A stretch of DNA of 64,000 bases from Wolfiporia cocos. Lineage: Eukaryota > Basidiomycota > Agaricomycetes > Polyporales > Phaeolaceae. The stretch spans positions 620,001 to 684,000 of the forward strand of contig JACCLO010000008.1 in the NCBI GenBank assembly GCA_029448655.1, written 5' to 3'. Below are positions 11,828 to 22,834 of the stretch, one piece after another. Every line of letters begins with the position of its first letter. Position 1 is the first letter of the stretch. Below the pieces are notes generated by a model, which saw only the letters and a program-made list of their open reading frames with translations, searched no databases and was not told the origin of the DNA. The translations under genes and the position numbers were made by a program.

Positions 11828-12040
11828 TGTGCCCAGTCTCACTAGCACAAGGCTATTGAGTGGAGCACATCAGTGCTTGGACTCCAACACTCCCCCTCAA
11901 GCCTGACAAAGCCCCATCAACCCTGTGAATCTTTCCATCTTGCATCAAGCTAGTGCCTTTGTCAAGATATCCACCAGCATGTTGTTAGTTGGGCAGTAGG
12001 AGAGTGCTGCATATCCCAAGTCAATGACAAATTAAGGCTC
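11828..12040 (-). mobile_element. Ty1/copia 3' remnant: end of pol, polypurine tract, start of 3' LTR
   Basis: Read on the minus strand, 12035 to about 11895 gives the copia RNase H tail: LSYCPTNNMLVDILTKALA, a stop, then KMERFTGLMGL. The stop sits where copia proteins usually have arginine, fitting CGA to TGA. It is followed by polypurine tract TGAGGGGGAG (11890-11899) and an LTR beginning TGTTGGAGTCC at 11889. Upstream pol is absent, cut off near 12040. Confidence 0.75.
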
Positions 12041-12266
12041 CAGCCATATAATGTGTATACCATGTATACATGGTTTTTTTATATATACTATATACATGTA
12101 TTTACATGTGACTGAGTACATGGTATATACAGTGACTTACAAAACCATTGATGAGATTGCTTAATTCACATTGCTTTGGTTATATCTCAAGCTATTCTGT
12201 ATAAAATATAATGAACATAATGGTGTTTCAAATCCTTACATCTATGCTTCAAAATGGGGTCTCTAC

Positions 12267-14321
12267 CACTGCGTGAAGTGCCAGATTGCTCAACCGTAGG
12301 ATGAGGTTAGGATTTGCCAATTACAGCGTGATCCTAAGGAGATCCTAATGGAATCCTGACAACCTCAGGATCACTCAAGAATGATTGAATTGCGGACTCA
12401 TCTCTCTCTCATCTCTCTCTATATCCTGACGAGATCCTAGGACCTATGTAATTGCAACTAGCAGCTCCGTGCTGATGATTATATAATACATCGAATTTCA
12501 TTAATATTCGTTCCATTTCCCTTTTGGAAGAACTACTGCTGGTGCTAATGTGTGTGCGCATGGCTTGAGCACTGATCATGTGCACAAATTGGTAGCGAGG
12601 ATTCGCACTTTGGGATTGGAATGGCTGTACAGCTACTGTATAGTTCATCCTTTGTGAGGCAGAGAGATACAAACTATACTTCGCCCACACGATATGTGTC
12701 CGCATTTCCACTCTGGTCACCACAGCATGCCACCTGGACCAATGGCAACACAGTCTGCAGGGCTTCTGAAGCTGAATGCAGCTGTTGCAAGCACCGAGAA
12801 CCTGCAAAGTGAGTTATCAGAGTTTAGACAGAAGACACAAAGGGCCATCAACATCTTGGTAAGCCAGAACAGGGTACTCACTGCAGAGCTTGAGGAAGCA
12901 CAGAAACACATTGATTTTCTCGAGAGCCTGCTCTGCATTGTGTCAGTTGACTCAGATGCAAATGCAATGCTGTCTTCGGAGAACGTTGAAGGGAATGAAG
13001 GCGAGGGAGGCAGGATAGGCACTTGCGAAGAGACTCTGGATGACAAAGAAAGGAAGAATCAGCAGAGCATTGAAGCAGCGGATAGCAAAGTCATGAAGGT
13101 ATGCACCTGAAACATGGAGACCAGCCATAGCAGTTCATGACATGCCATAGGATACTGTCAATGCTGTATTCAAACACCTAATAGGTGTTAGGAGCATAAG
13201 TGGCAAGCACCTACCGGCATATCCCTATGGAATCGACCAGGAGAATCCGCTGTGGCCGAAGGACCATGCGACTAAGAAGCCGCTCATACGCATCATGTGG
13301 AAAGAGACGCCCTCTCATCCAATGAATGCCAATGCTGTGAAACAGGTTGTTGCTAGTATAAAAAGCCTTGGACCGACTCTACATCCAGCATGCTCACCTT
13401 TACTTCCGAAAGCCACCAATGATAGCAGAAGGGCCAGACATTGTACTGGATGCAGCTGGAAAGGAAGAGGCTGGCCGAGCAGGATCCTGATTGGCTTGTG
13501 TCACTGGCACTCCCACCTTCGCCAAAACCATAGATCTAGCTATACTTCATTGCTCGTCTTCTTTTCTGTGACTATATATCGTCTGGCTTGACTGAAGCTT
13601 GAATCCTGCGACAGAACGGCTACATTTTGAGCAGTAGCAAGGGGAGACTGCGTGCAAATATACAATGGGAAACCTGGTCAGATTCTACGGTCAGCTGACA
13701 GAATTAATGGCACATTTATCCTCTGTATTGAATATCTAACAGCTTGCATATTTTTCCTCATGCAGTACAGATGGACAGAGATGAAGGATGAAGAGAGCGC
13801 ATGAACGTTGCGTAAGCATTATGTGGCGCAGTAGACGCACCCACTGTGGCACTGGGCGCTAACATCTTTCTCACAGCTCAGATGCATTAATATCGAAATT
13901 TTGGGCCCGGCATCAGTTCGAGATACAGTTTCCTTTGAAAGAGTTGATCCTTGTGCATGAATCATACTATGTATATGGTTGTATCTACTTGATAAATGCA
14001 GCCCCAACCGCAAGATGAGCCGGAAGGTGGTGGCACTTACGAGATGCCGGCATTTAAATTACATTACTGTTATAAGCCTGTTAAGTACTCGTAGCTTATG
14101 TGGGGTGGGGGATGCCGTTCGCCGTGTTATGCGGGACGCTAAAGGCATGCGAGTAAAGTCCCGGCCAGCAGGGTAATGGCTGAGCGATTGGTCTGTAATG
14201 TCTGTATCCTAGGCACATCCTATGAATCACACGATCGGCATAGGATCAGCCCAGGATCTTGTCAGAATGACTAAATACTGAGTCGATCCTATACCTTGGT
14301 AATCTGGCGTTTCACGCAGTG
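12267..14321. mobile_element. non-autonomous CACTA-like (CMC) transposon inserted in the Tc1 element
   Basis: A 2055-bp element with 21-bp inverted repeats starting CACTGCGTGAA (19 of 21 matching), flanked by a 3-bp duplication TAC, as expected of CACTA-type elements. Subterminal zones carry many GGATC/GATCC motifs (12343-12440 and 14206-14296). The Tc1 terminal repeat resumes on both sides. It has no transposase; the inside holds host-like gene fragments. Confidence 0.85.
12694..13591 (+). pseudogene. gene fragment carried inside the CACTA-like element
   Basis: Two open stretches. 12694-13110 encodes 138 aa with an evident coiled coil (residues ~30-75, heptad-like ENLQSELSEF then QNRVLTAELEEAQKHIDFLE). 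After an interruption a second stretch (from about 13195; ORF from 13295) contains ENPLWPKDHATKKPLIRIMW followed by NANAVKQVVASI. That WPK...PLIR.W pattern resembles a basidiomycete hypothetical family I cannot name. No intron joins the two in frame, so this is probably a captured, broken gene. A degraded remnant of the element's own protein is the alternative. Confidence 0.5.
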
Positions 14322-14518
14322 TACTCTAATATCTGATGGTGTTGTCAGAGAGATATGCCATTTTCTTTAGAGGTCACCCTTGTCAACAGTTTTGTAACTG
14401 ACAGTTCTGGTTATGGAAATCTTTCATTATTTCATTTTGTAGGCTATGTAGTGTGAGAATATTAGTCATGTGATGATATTAGAGACTCATAGACTCATAA
14501 ACAAGCACAAACACTCAC

Positions 14519-15556
14519 TTGCTTCTGACCACCATCATGCACCAGCCCATTTCTGTTGATACCACCCAATACATCCTTTTTTTGCTGAATCAGGGCAAAT
14601 CTTGTTGTTGGATTGGGAAGGAGACTGGTGTTCACTATTCAACAATTAGTAAACTGCATGCACAGCATTGCTCTGGACTTCCCAAGGCTAAAGGATGCCA
14701 TCCTTCTATTCTTACCACTACCAATCTCCACTATGCCACCCATCTTATTGGAACTGACAAGGCAAGCACTGCTCCTGTAGTGGCTAGGGCCCTATCAGAT
14801 GTTACAGGAAAGACAGTCAATGCACAGACTGTGTGCAGAGCACTAAAGCAAGCTGGGATGAAGGCTGTGGTGAAGTGAAAAAGGCCTAAGCTTACTGCAC
14901 ATCATAAGTCTGCAAGAATGGACTTTGCTCTAGCCCACCAGCATTGGACTCTGGATGACTGGAAGCAGGTTATAAGGTCTGATAAGACCAAAATTGATTG
15001 ATTGGGGTCAGATAGGAGGCAATGGGTATGGAAGAAGCTTGGAGAAGGACTTAGTGACAGGCTGGTTCAGGGTACCCTCAAGTTTGGTGGTGGATCATTA
15101 ATGATGTGGGGCTGTATGAGCTGGAAGGGAGTAGGGTTTGCCTGCAGAATTGATGGTAAGATGGATTCAGACCTCTATGTAAGCATTCTGAAGGATGAGC
15201 TTCAGAATAGCTTGGAGCATTGGGGGAAAACTGTGGAGGAGATGGTATTTCAGCAGGACAATGACCCCAAGAACACTAGCAAGAAGGCACAGAAATGGCT
15301 CCAGGAGCATGGTATCAAGACCATGGTGCAGCCTGTTCAGTCTTCAGACCTTAATCCCATAGAACATCTATGGAGCCACCTCAAAAGAAAACTTGCAGAT
15401 TATGAGGAACCACCCAATGGGATCACCCAGCTATGGGAGAGGGTGGAGAAGGAGTGGGAGGCTATTGACATGTCTGTACATCAGAACCTGATCTCAAGTA
15501 TGCCAGAGAGGGTAGATGCAGTGTTGAAAGCCAAGGGAGGATACACCAAGTACTAG
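14519..15556 (+). pseudogene. Tc1/mariner transposase with two in-frame TGA stops
   Basis: One reading frame of about 345 codons. The N-terminal helix-turn-helix region (LLNQGKSCCWIGKETGVHYS) is followed by an RNase H-like catalytic domain: first Asp in SDKTKI, second in FQQDNDPKNTS, then Glu in SSDLNPIEHLW with 34 residues between the last two, i.e. DD34E. TGA at 14876-14878 and 14999-15001 interrupt the frame; both fall where Tc1 proteins usually have basic residues, so CGA to TGA transition is the simplest explanation. Catalytic residues are otherwise intact. The protein would excise and reinsert the element at TA sites. Confidence 0.9.
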
Positions 15557-15837
15557 AAATATTGGATTTTCATGGTCTGGAATGCATGTTACAAAACTAT
15601 TTATTTTGGTGGCCTTTAAAGAAAATTGTGATTCTTGATTTTGATGAGACAAAATATTATAATTATGATATCATAAAATACTTGAGATGTATGGCTTTCT
15701 AACAAGATATTATTCATGAGAATCCATGCAGTGTAGCTCAAGATATGACCACAACAATGTAAGTCAAGCAATCTTGTCAACAGTTTTGTAAATCACTGTA
15801 CATGGTACATCATATGGTATATGGTTGTTGTGAATAC

Positions 15838-16933
15838 TGTCACAGATTTATCTGGGGCTTACAGCATTTTTCCTACGATTATAGCAATTTACCTGGGATT
15901 TATACGTCTAACTACAAGTTATCTACGGGTTAACTCCCATTGCCACCACGACAAGCTCTTAACTGGGCTTATCACCACATGACCAGCTTACATAACGCTA
16001 CGGCACCTTCCGGTCCAATAGCATAGTTACAGCTACGTCATACAGGTCTCGCCCGTCGGAGCAAGACCAGCCACGTCATAGATCTTAGATCATAATGATA
16101 GGCCGAGCGCGGCACGCTCGCATAATAATGTCCACATGTACAAACAGTGCCTCGCGGCCTTGTACTATTGGGTCGGCCTTCCCGGCTTCCCACCGCCATA
16201 AGATCCTTGATCACAATGGCACCTCAGGCGCGCCACGCCTTCGCATAATAATGGCAACACGGCCAAATAGCACTATATTAGCACCAAGGCAATATCGCTA
16301 TAGGCTCGGCCTTCTCGGCCATCCCACGGACTCGGCGGTCTCCAAGTCCCGGGCTTCTGCCATCACGGCGTTGCCCAAACACCGGTCCTCGCCTGTCGGC
16401 TAAGACCACCATATGTTCCGGTAACCTTCCGGTCCGGACATATCACATGCTACGGTGCCCTGCTGGCCCAATAGCATCACGACCTCGGCGTTCCGCCTTG
16501 GTCAGCACCCGATGACCGGCCAATCGCCATTATACCTCACGGTATCCGGCAACCGGCATCCCTTATACCCGGGCTGCGCCCGTCTTCACATGTCCATCTA
16601 ACGATGAGACCACACGCTCTCTATTTTACCATTGGCCCGGCCATTACCGGCGGGCCACGGCCTTTGTAGAGTAGTCGTACCACTTGGTCGCCCTTATGGC
16701 AACCAAGCCCACACTCCTTATCGGGCATGCACTATACAGTAGCACATGACCCGTTATATATGTGTATATAAGTAGGGCCTTGACGGCCTATAACCTTAGT
16801 TCTATTCTTCTCGGCGTACGCCGTAGAAGAACCTTCCACCTACTATCGCGTCTGATAACCTCTACCTCACCTCGTCGCCTTAGTTCATCGCAAGGATACT
16901 GGCGTGGTGAGTCCCACAGAGCCATCTGTGTCA
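15838..16933 (+). repeat. solo LTR, 1096 bp, CpG-rich
   Basis: Flanked by a perfect 5-bp duplication AATAC (15833-15837 and 16934-16938), beginning TGTCACAG and ending CTGTGTCA. Contains TATATAAG at 16765-16772, consistent with plus-strand transcription. Unlike the surrounding sequence it keeps many CpG sites, suggesting a young insertion or recent solo-LTR formation. No internal region remains. Confidence 0.88.
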
Positions 16934-16938
16934 AATAC

Positions 16939-18392
16939 ATTCATATTAGACCCTCAATTGATGTTTTTAATGGTGTACCTGAACTAGTTGCGTGTCTTAC
17001 AGATTGTACAGTGTGGTGGTGATGTGAGATTTGGACAATCTGGCAGCAGCCACACAAATACAAAGATGTCAAGCATAATCCACACAATTTTGCCTACCCT
17101 CTTATTTGGTGGAAGGTAAGATCAGATTCATTTTTATGCTCTATATCATCTCACACAGTGGTTGCATCATGTGTTAGACTCATCATACAAGCTTCCTATC
17201 ACCTCACACATTGTGTGCAATTCTTAAGCCATTCCTGCTACCAGTGTGTGTCAGGATTTAAAATCAGCTACAAACAACCCAATTCAGATCACACTTCATA
17301 TGGTTCAATTCAAGACATACCAGTTTTATCCAAACCCCATAACCATTCACCTTGATATAACAGCATCACAGAAGCCCCAGACAATGTTTAATAATCCCAG
17401 TACCACAAGGCAATATTTAAACATAAGGTTCAACAAACTCCTGATCTACCAGAGATATATATGGTCAAAGCCACAAAGAGATTAAGTTCACTTCTTTCAT
17501 TTAATTGTACTTCACAGATGCATTTCTGTGACCCAAAACTCCTAGGGTCATTCCCTCAATGTCTAACCCCTTCTCACAAGTCTAATCACCCAAGACCTAG
17601 TCAATGATGACAAGTGTTGAGGTATCAAGGTGCAACAGCAGACAAGTGGGTATCTCATGGAAGCTAGTGCAGGAATGATAGTAATGGTGCCTTAATGCAT
17701 GTCAAGATTGATGAGTCTGAGGAGTATGCCTCAGACTCTCAAGGTTATATACATCACAGTAGTGCTGTAATCCTAAGTAACTAAGACTGCCCTAAAGCAA
17801 CATGGCCTGTGCACATGCACCTATCAGACTGGACCTAGAATGCTAACATAATACATGATGTATTTATCAGGGCTAGATGTGCACTATCTAGTATGAGGGT
17901 TGTGATGCTGTAAGGCATCACATGTCATGTATCTAGAGGCTGAGGGTTCGACTCCCAGTGTAATCGTAAGGTGGATATGTTGTAATAAAAGTTGTGACAT
18001 CCTGAGAATATCAGAACCACCCATATATTCCAGAAGTGTTCATATAACCATAATCCAATTACAATTCAGGAATCAGTAGATACACATGTTTAACACACAC
18101 CATGGATCCCTACCCATAGTACATATGCTTTCAACTACAGAAACCCTTGACCAAGGTCTAACAAAGTCTATTAGCTTACTTCATCACACAGTCACCACAT
18201 AACCATTACAGGTATGTGAGATACATAGTTACACAGATTCATGTATATATAGCAGAGTCATACCAAGCATGATCCTCAACTTGATTTTAATCAAGTATTA
18301 TCCTCCTCATTTCTCATGTGTCTGAGTGCTGGTCTGACAGTGTGGCTGTTGAATGTTGAACAGCACCTTTTTCCTCACATCAGCCAAGTGCT
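16939..18392. other. degenerate AT-rich repeat region
   Basis: CpG-poor sequence without meaningful ORFs. Near 17690-17760 a GAGTCTGAGGAGTATGCCTCAGACTC hairpin-like block followed by TTATATACA recurs in weaker form at 19245-19310, suggesting shared decayed LTR ancestry. A B-box-like GGTTCGACTCCC lies at 17945-17956 without a convincing tRNA fold. Confidence 0.4.
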
Positions 18393-18397
18393 GATAC

Positions 18398-18935
18398 TGT
18401 TACAGATCAAATATCTGTTCAGCATGAATAACTAAGTCGAGTTACTCAGCATATCAAGTAGCGCACTACTTGTCGGACTCTGCAGAGTCAGTGTTGATAT
18501 ACAAGCTGCAGGTATAAATGTTCAAGCCTTTGAGAATGAGTAAAAGATCCTTGTAATTCAACAAGGTCGAGCTGAGGAACTTGACCAGTATTTACATCAG
18601 GTTATATACTACGGTTCATTAATTGGGGTCATAGTGTCCTTGGTACTGCTACTGTTAGGTCCATCATACTAGCAGTATAAGGGATAAAGGAGAAGTGTTG
18701 CGGTTGAGCACAACAAGACATGAAACATGGAAGTACTGTTGTTGGGCACAGAATATCAGCTAGAACGTGATGCGAACATGGAGAGTGGGCATAGGGTTGT
18801 TGTACATGAAATGGGGCCTACAGTTGAGTGGAGGTCCCTAGAAATAAAGTGTGTGATACAGCGGTTGAATGCTAAGTCCTCATACACAGTGAGGTGCCAA
18901 TGGAATATTTGAGTGTACCTAGTAAAATCATAACA
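18398..18935 (-). repeat. solo LTR, element 2 family, CpG-decayed
   Basis: A 538-bp LTR flanked by perfect GATAC duplications (18393-18397 and 18936-18940). It matches the 534-bp element 2 LTRs (24071-24604, 31444-31977) throughout. Many differences are CG to CA or TG, for example GATCGAATATCCG there is GATCAAATATCTG here. The self-priming 11-mer AAGGTCGAGCT is still intact. Confidence 0.92.
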
Positions 18936-18940
18936 GATAC

Positions 18941-20232
18941 CTGTATCATGTCATTGGAGGAGAAGATTATCTCCATAGCCATATGGGCAAAGAAATGACT
19001 ATGCCAAGATTGTCACGGTAATCTACCATGATACTATGCAGTAGGGAACTCCCCCCTATCTCCTATCCTGCAAGGAGAACAGGAGTCGATGTGGTCTTGA
19101 TGTTGACCCTGCCAGTCCTAAGTGGGTCCAGCCATCCATCAATGAGGACACTAGCTGTTGTACCCAGACTAGCAGTGGTAGTAAGGAGAGTTGTTGCCTA
19201 GCACGCAGCACACAGTGTAATGAGGATTGCTGAGGAGACTAGCTCCAATGATGAGAAGATATGTTCTGAGGAGTACCTCAGAATGCTACCTAGTATATAT
19301 ACATGTGGTCACTATCTACTGTAGCTACAAAACCTGCCCTAATGGCAAGGTCTGTGCACTGACACAGATGTACCACATCTGTGGGACTGGCCCTGCTGGG
19401 GAACCCACTATGCCCAACAAGCACAACCTCCAGACTAGAGGTGAGCCATAGGCCATGAACCCTGACTTGGAAGGGACTCCCATAGGCCGACGTAGTGAGG
19501 TGGTGTGACACACAGACCAGTGAGTGAACTCTCAAGCAGTAAGGACCACACCGCACACAGAGAGGTGGTAAGAAAGGGGCCTCAGCCCATTGTTGAGAAT
19601 CCTAAAGATAGGGAGTAAGCCCCATCTTGCTACATCTTAAATACATGTGTAAAGAGCAAGGCAGGTATACCCTAAAGACGTGGCCTGTGTGCACATTACT
19701 GTGAGTGACTGTGATGCTATGCTACATGTAACTAAGTGATGACCATTCACGTGAGGTACCTGGTATGCATGCTCCCTGACAAGTGCTGTATCTACTGGGT
19801 CAGGTGATCTGTAATGGTTTCTAGGGTGCAACGAAGAGGTAGCTAGAGTGAAGAGGGGTGCACGTGCATACAGTGGCACCCAGTACATACTAACAAGGGA
19901 TGTAAGAGGTCCCCTGGACTGTTCTGTGACATGCACACTGTGATGGCATCATCACATAACTAAGTAACAAGGGTGACTCCATGGTAACTACTCACATGAC
20001 CTTGTAATAGATAAGATAGTGAAACGATTATCTACCCTTGCACGTGCCATTCCACTGGCGTTAGCATATATCTGTGGTAGTGGAATAATGTCAGTATTTC
20101 TTGTGACAAAGATGTCTAAAAAATACACCACCCAAAACCCATGTAAACCATGTATATACCATTTACCATATATTTACCGATTTTTTGTACATGTATATTA
20201 TATAGTTGGAGCCTTATGATGAATGAGGTGAT
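18941..20232. other. degenerate repeat region left of element 1
   Basis: No ORF of substance. The stretch from about 20013 (TAGTGAAACGATTATCTACC) resembles the sequence immediately right of element 2 at 31978 (TAGTGAAAGCGATATCTACC), so the host DNA here is itself a repeat present on both sides of the retroelement cluster. The AT-rich stretch 20106-20220 resembles, in reverse, the sequence next to the Tc1 element at 12039-12125. Confidence 0.45.
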
Positions 20233-20940
20233 TGTTACGGTTATTTTGAATTTTCGAACGCTGGCATAACTCACCACTGGGCGAATACGATACAGGGACT
20301 TGTTGCACAACCAACCGCCCTGGCTACTCGTGACTCTACTGGGCGCATCCCCAGTTGTACTAGTCGATAGGGCTCGTTTCATCTTTGGCAGATCCAACCC
20401 TGCCACCGTTTCATGTCCATCGTTTATTAGCTGACAGATGGCGTTCAACCGCCATCATTCCTATCTATCGTCTCAGATATATCACTCCATACTTATCAGA
20501 CGTTTGGGACTACAGCGTAGATAGTATCGGTGACATCTGGGACAGACATGACCTCTGGAACCTAACGTAGTATATAAACTCATGTACTTACTGTCGAGGC
20601 TCTTCAGCTCGACCTTGTTGTATAAACAAGAAGTCTTATACTCGTTCTCAAACGTAGGAAACTACGCTCAGTATTTTTCACTCGAGCAATCGAACGACTA
20701 AGTCCTCGAAGTGCACACTGACTTCTCGGACTTAGGCGAGTCTTACATTCTATTCGACTCGCACTTGAACAGATTATATCCTCTAACGCGTATTGGATAT
20801 TAACCGATCCCCTAAGAACTTCACTTAGGACCCGAAGGCATCTAACGAGTATTTGCCTTGCACACGGCTGTGTGCCTACGTGCAGAAGAACGATTTATAT
20901 TCGCGACTCGAATATACGAACGGGTATTCGACCCGTAACA
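20233..20940 (+). repeat. 5' LTR of element 1
   Basis: A 708-bp LTR from TGTTACGG to CCGTAACA. A TATATAAA box lies at 20571-20578; the 11-mer AGCTCGACCTT at 20606-20616, about 35 bp downstream, is the likely RNA 5' end because its exact reverse complement follows the LTR. A decayed solo copy is at 10328-11435. Confidence 0.88.
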
Positions 20941-20941
20941 G

Positions 20942-20952
20942 AAGGTCGAGCT
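20942..20952 (+). promoter_or_regulatory. self-priming site of element 1
   Basis: AAGGTCGAGCT, one base after the LTR, is the exact reverse complement of AGCTCGACCTT at 20606-20616 in the LTR. No TGG-type tRNA-complementary site occupies the position. Tf1 of fission yeast primes reverse transcription by folding the first 11 nt of its RNA onto such a site. Confidence 0.75.
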
Positions 20953-20986
20953 TATCACACCCTCACCTACCATGGTGTAAGGGCAC

Positions 20987-22834
20987 ATGATATTTGGACC
21001 AGAATTCCCAGCACGACTGATTGAACTCTTGCCCGAGGACATTCAGGGAGTCTACAGACTCAACCGATACGAGTGGACTGACACCATTGGAGCCTTCCGT
21101 AACCGCGGAGGAATTGTTGTCATTCCAAGAGAAGATAGGGCATCGAAGTGGGTAGAAGTATACCCCTCCGCAAGAACAACCGCTTGGGAAATAACGCGTG
21201 AAGCGTTCGAACGATTCGGAGAAATTCCTCCGATGTCAACCGCGACGTTGACCGAAAACGAAACCGAAACCATCAACAGAACCTTCGATGCCGATGGAAA
21301 TACGAATCAGCCTTCGGGCGCCACAGGAATGGCAGGAATTGAGCGCATCGGAGATGATGGGAGAAATCCTGGAAATCTTACAGGAACAGATAACAGCCAG
21401 ACCGGAGGACAGGACCCTCCAGGATTTATATCTGCTTTTGCGCAGAGTGGGATTGGGCCTATGGCTGGAGGAACAGACCTCTTTGGAAACCCCCCACAGA
21501 ACGCACCCGGAATGGGTAGCGGAGGAAATCCGTCTTGGACTAGCCCAAGCGGAGGAATGGGAACGACAAACCCAGGAACATGGCCTTCAGGCCTATTTGG
21601 ACGAACCTCCGCAGGTACAAGCGGAGGAGGACTGGGAGGAAACTTCGGACTCGGAGGAGGGAACACCCCCCCTCCTGGAGGACTCGGAGGAGGAACCCCC
21701 GCGAACCCCGGAGGAGGAAACCCTGGAGGAAACCCAGGGAACCCCGGAGGAAACCCAGGAAACCCGGGTGGAGGATACCCGGGAGGAGGAGGACCCCCAG
21801 GAGGGCCTCCACCACCGAATGCGCCGCAGCCTCAACCTCCGGCGCCGAACCCGTATTACCGACCCCCAATGATAAAGATCAATCCCCCAGACGTATTCGA
21901 CGGGGAACGATCCGACATGCAGAACTTCATAAACCAGTGCAATTCCTGGTTTACGATGTACGAAACGTCATTCCAGAACGACGTACAGAGAGTGATCTTT
22001 ATCCTCTCTTATATTTCGAACAAGGGGAAAACGGGCCAATGGAAACAGAATTATCACCGGGTTTATACGAACCCCCAGACGAAACGATTCTTCCCGCCTA
22101 GTCTCGCACAGTTTGATGCAGACTTCCAGAAAGCCTTCGGAGCCATCGAAGAGGTACAGAAGGCGCGGAAGAAAATCCTGGACGTAACCCAGGACAGGAA
22201 GGACATCGATGACTATATCACCGAGTTCAACAACTTGGCCGGAAAGGCCCAGTACGATCGATACAGCGCAGACGGAAACGCGTTACTCATAACCCTCTTC
22301 GAGAAAGGGTTACCCGAACATACGACCCGATACATCATCGGCGTTCGGCCGCTACCAGCGACCATTGATGAATGGCAGTCCGCTGCCTCGTACTATGAAA
22401 ATACGTACAAGATATTCTTGAAACGGGATAAACCGTTTGTCAAGAAAAAGGCTTGGCAAGCCTCGAACCAGAATAATGGACGCACTAGTGCTCCGCAGAC
22501 AACCGCACCGAAAGATCCGAATGCGATGGATGTAGATCGAATGACCACCCAGGAAAGGGACGATCACATCAAGAAGGGGAAGTGCTTCACCTGTCATCAG
22601 CCAGGGCATATGTCGCGAGACTGCCCGAAGAGGCCGAGGAAGCCAGCCCGCCCTAGGCGGACTACTCGAAAGACCGAAGAAGAAGAAGCCGAGCAAGAAG
22701 CCCGCATCGAAGAAGTCTCCGAGGAAGAGACTGAATACATCACCGCTAACAAAGCGGTCACAGCAATTAGGGCCCTGAAAGCCAAGAACCCCGAGCTCCT
22801 AGCACAGCTCGTAGAAGAACAGGATTTTGCCTAG
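20987..22834 (+). CDS. Gag polyprotein of Ty3/gypsy element 1
   Basis: A 615-aa structural protein that would form the virus-like particle and package element RNA. Residues ~100-290 are a glycine-, proline- and asparagine-rich linker (repeated NPGG units). A retrotransposon-gag-type helical region follows (about 300-470, including QRVIFILSYISNKGKTGQW). A CCHC zinc knuckle, CFTCHQPGHMSRDC, sits near residues 531-545, followed by a basic then acidic tail. The ATG at 20987 lies 47 nt after the LTR. Gag ends in TAG at 22832-22834; pol continues in the -1 frame. Confidence 0.92.
   Translation: MIFGPEFPARLIELLPEDIQGVYRLNRYEWTDTIGAFRNRGGIVVIPREDRASKWVEVYPSARTTAWEITREAFERFGEIPPMSTATLTENETETINRTFDADGNTNQPSGATGMAGIERIGDDGRNPGNLTGTDNSQTGGQDPPGFISAFAQSGIGPMAGGTDLFGNPPQNAPGMGSGGNPSWTSPSGGMGTTNPGTWPSGLFGRTSAGTSGGGLGGNFGLGGGNTPPPGGLGGGTPANPGGGNPGGNPGNPGGNPGNPGGGYPGGGGPPGGPPPPNAPQPQPPAPNPYYRPPMIKINPPDVFDGERSDMQNFINQCNSWFTMYETSFQNDVQRVIFILSYISNKGKTGQWKQNYHRVYTNPQTKRFFPPSLAQFDADFQKAFGAIEEVQKARKKILDVTQDRKDIDDYITEFNNLAGKAQYDRYSADGNALLITLFEKGLPEHTTRYIIGVRPLPATIDEWQSAASYYENTYKIFLKRDKPFVKKKAWQASNQNNGRTSAPQTTAPKDPNAMDVDRMTTQERDDHIKKGKCFTCHQPGHMSRDCPKRPRKPARPRRTTRKTEEEEAEQEARIEEVSEEETEYITANKAVTAIRALKAKNPELLAQLVEEQDFA

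Larger units (their letters stand above)
12130..15798 (+). mobile_element. Tc1-type DNA transposon, interrupted by a CACTA-like element
   Basis: Flanked by TA dinucleotides. Inverted repeats begin CAGTGACTTACAAAAC (12130) and, from the right, CAGTGATTTACAAAAC (ending 15798), and continue about 250 bp inward with similarity, including TTTTCTTTAAAGGCCACC-like blocks. After removing the 12267-14321 insertion the element is about 1.6 kb, the usual Tc1 size, with a single decayed transposase ORF. Confidence 0.9.

Noticed and set aside
17930..17970. B-box-like GGTTCGACTCCC as a tRNA gene
   Set aside because: No matching A box, acceptor or anticodon stem could be built around it.
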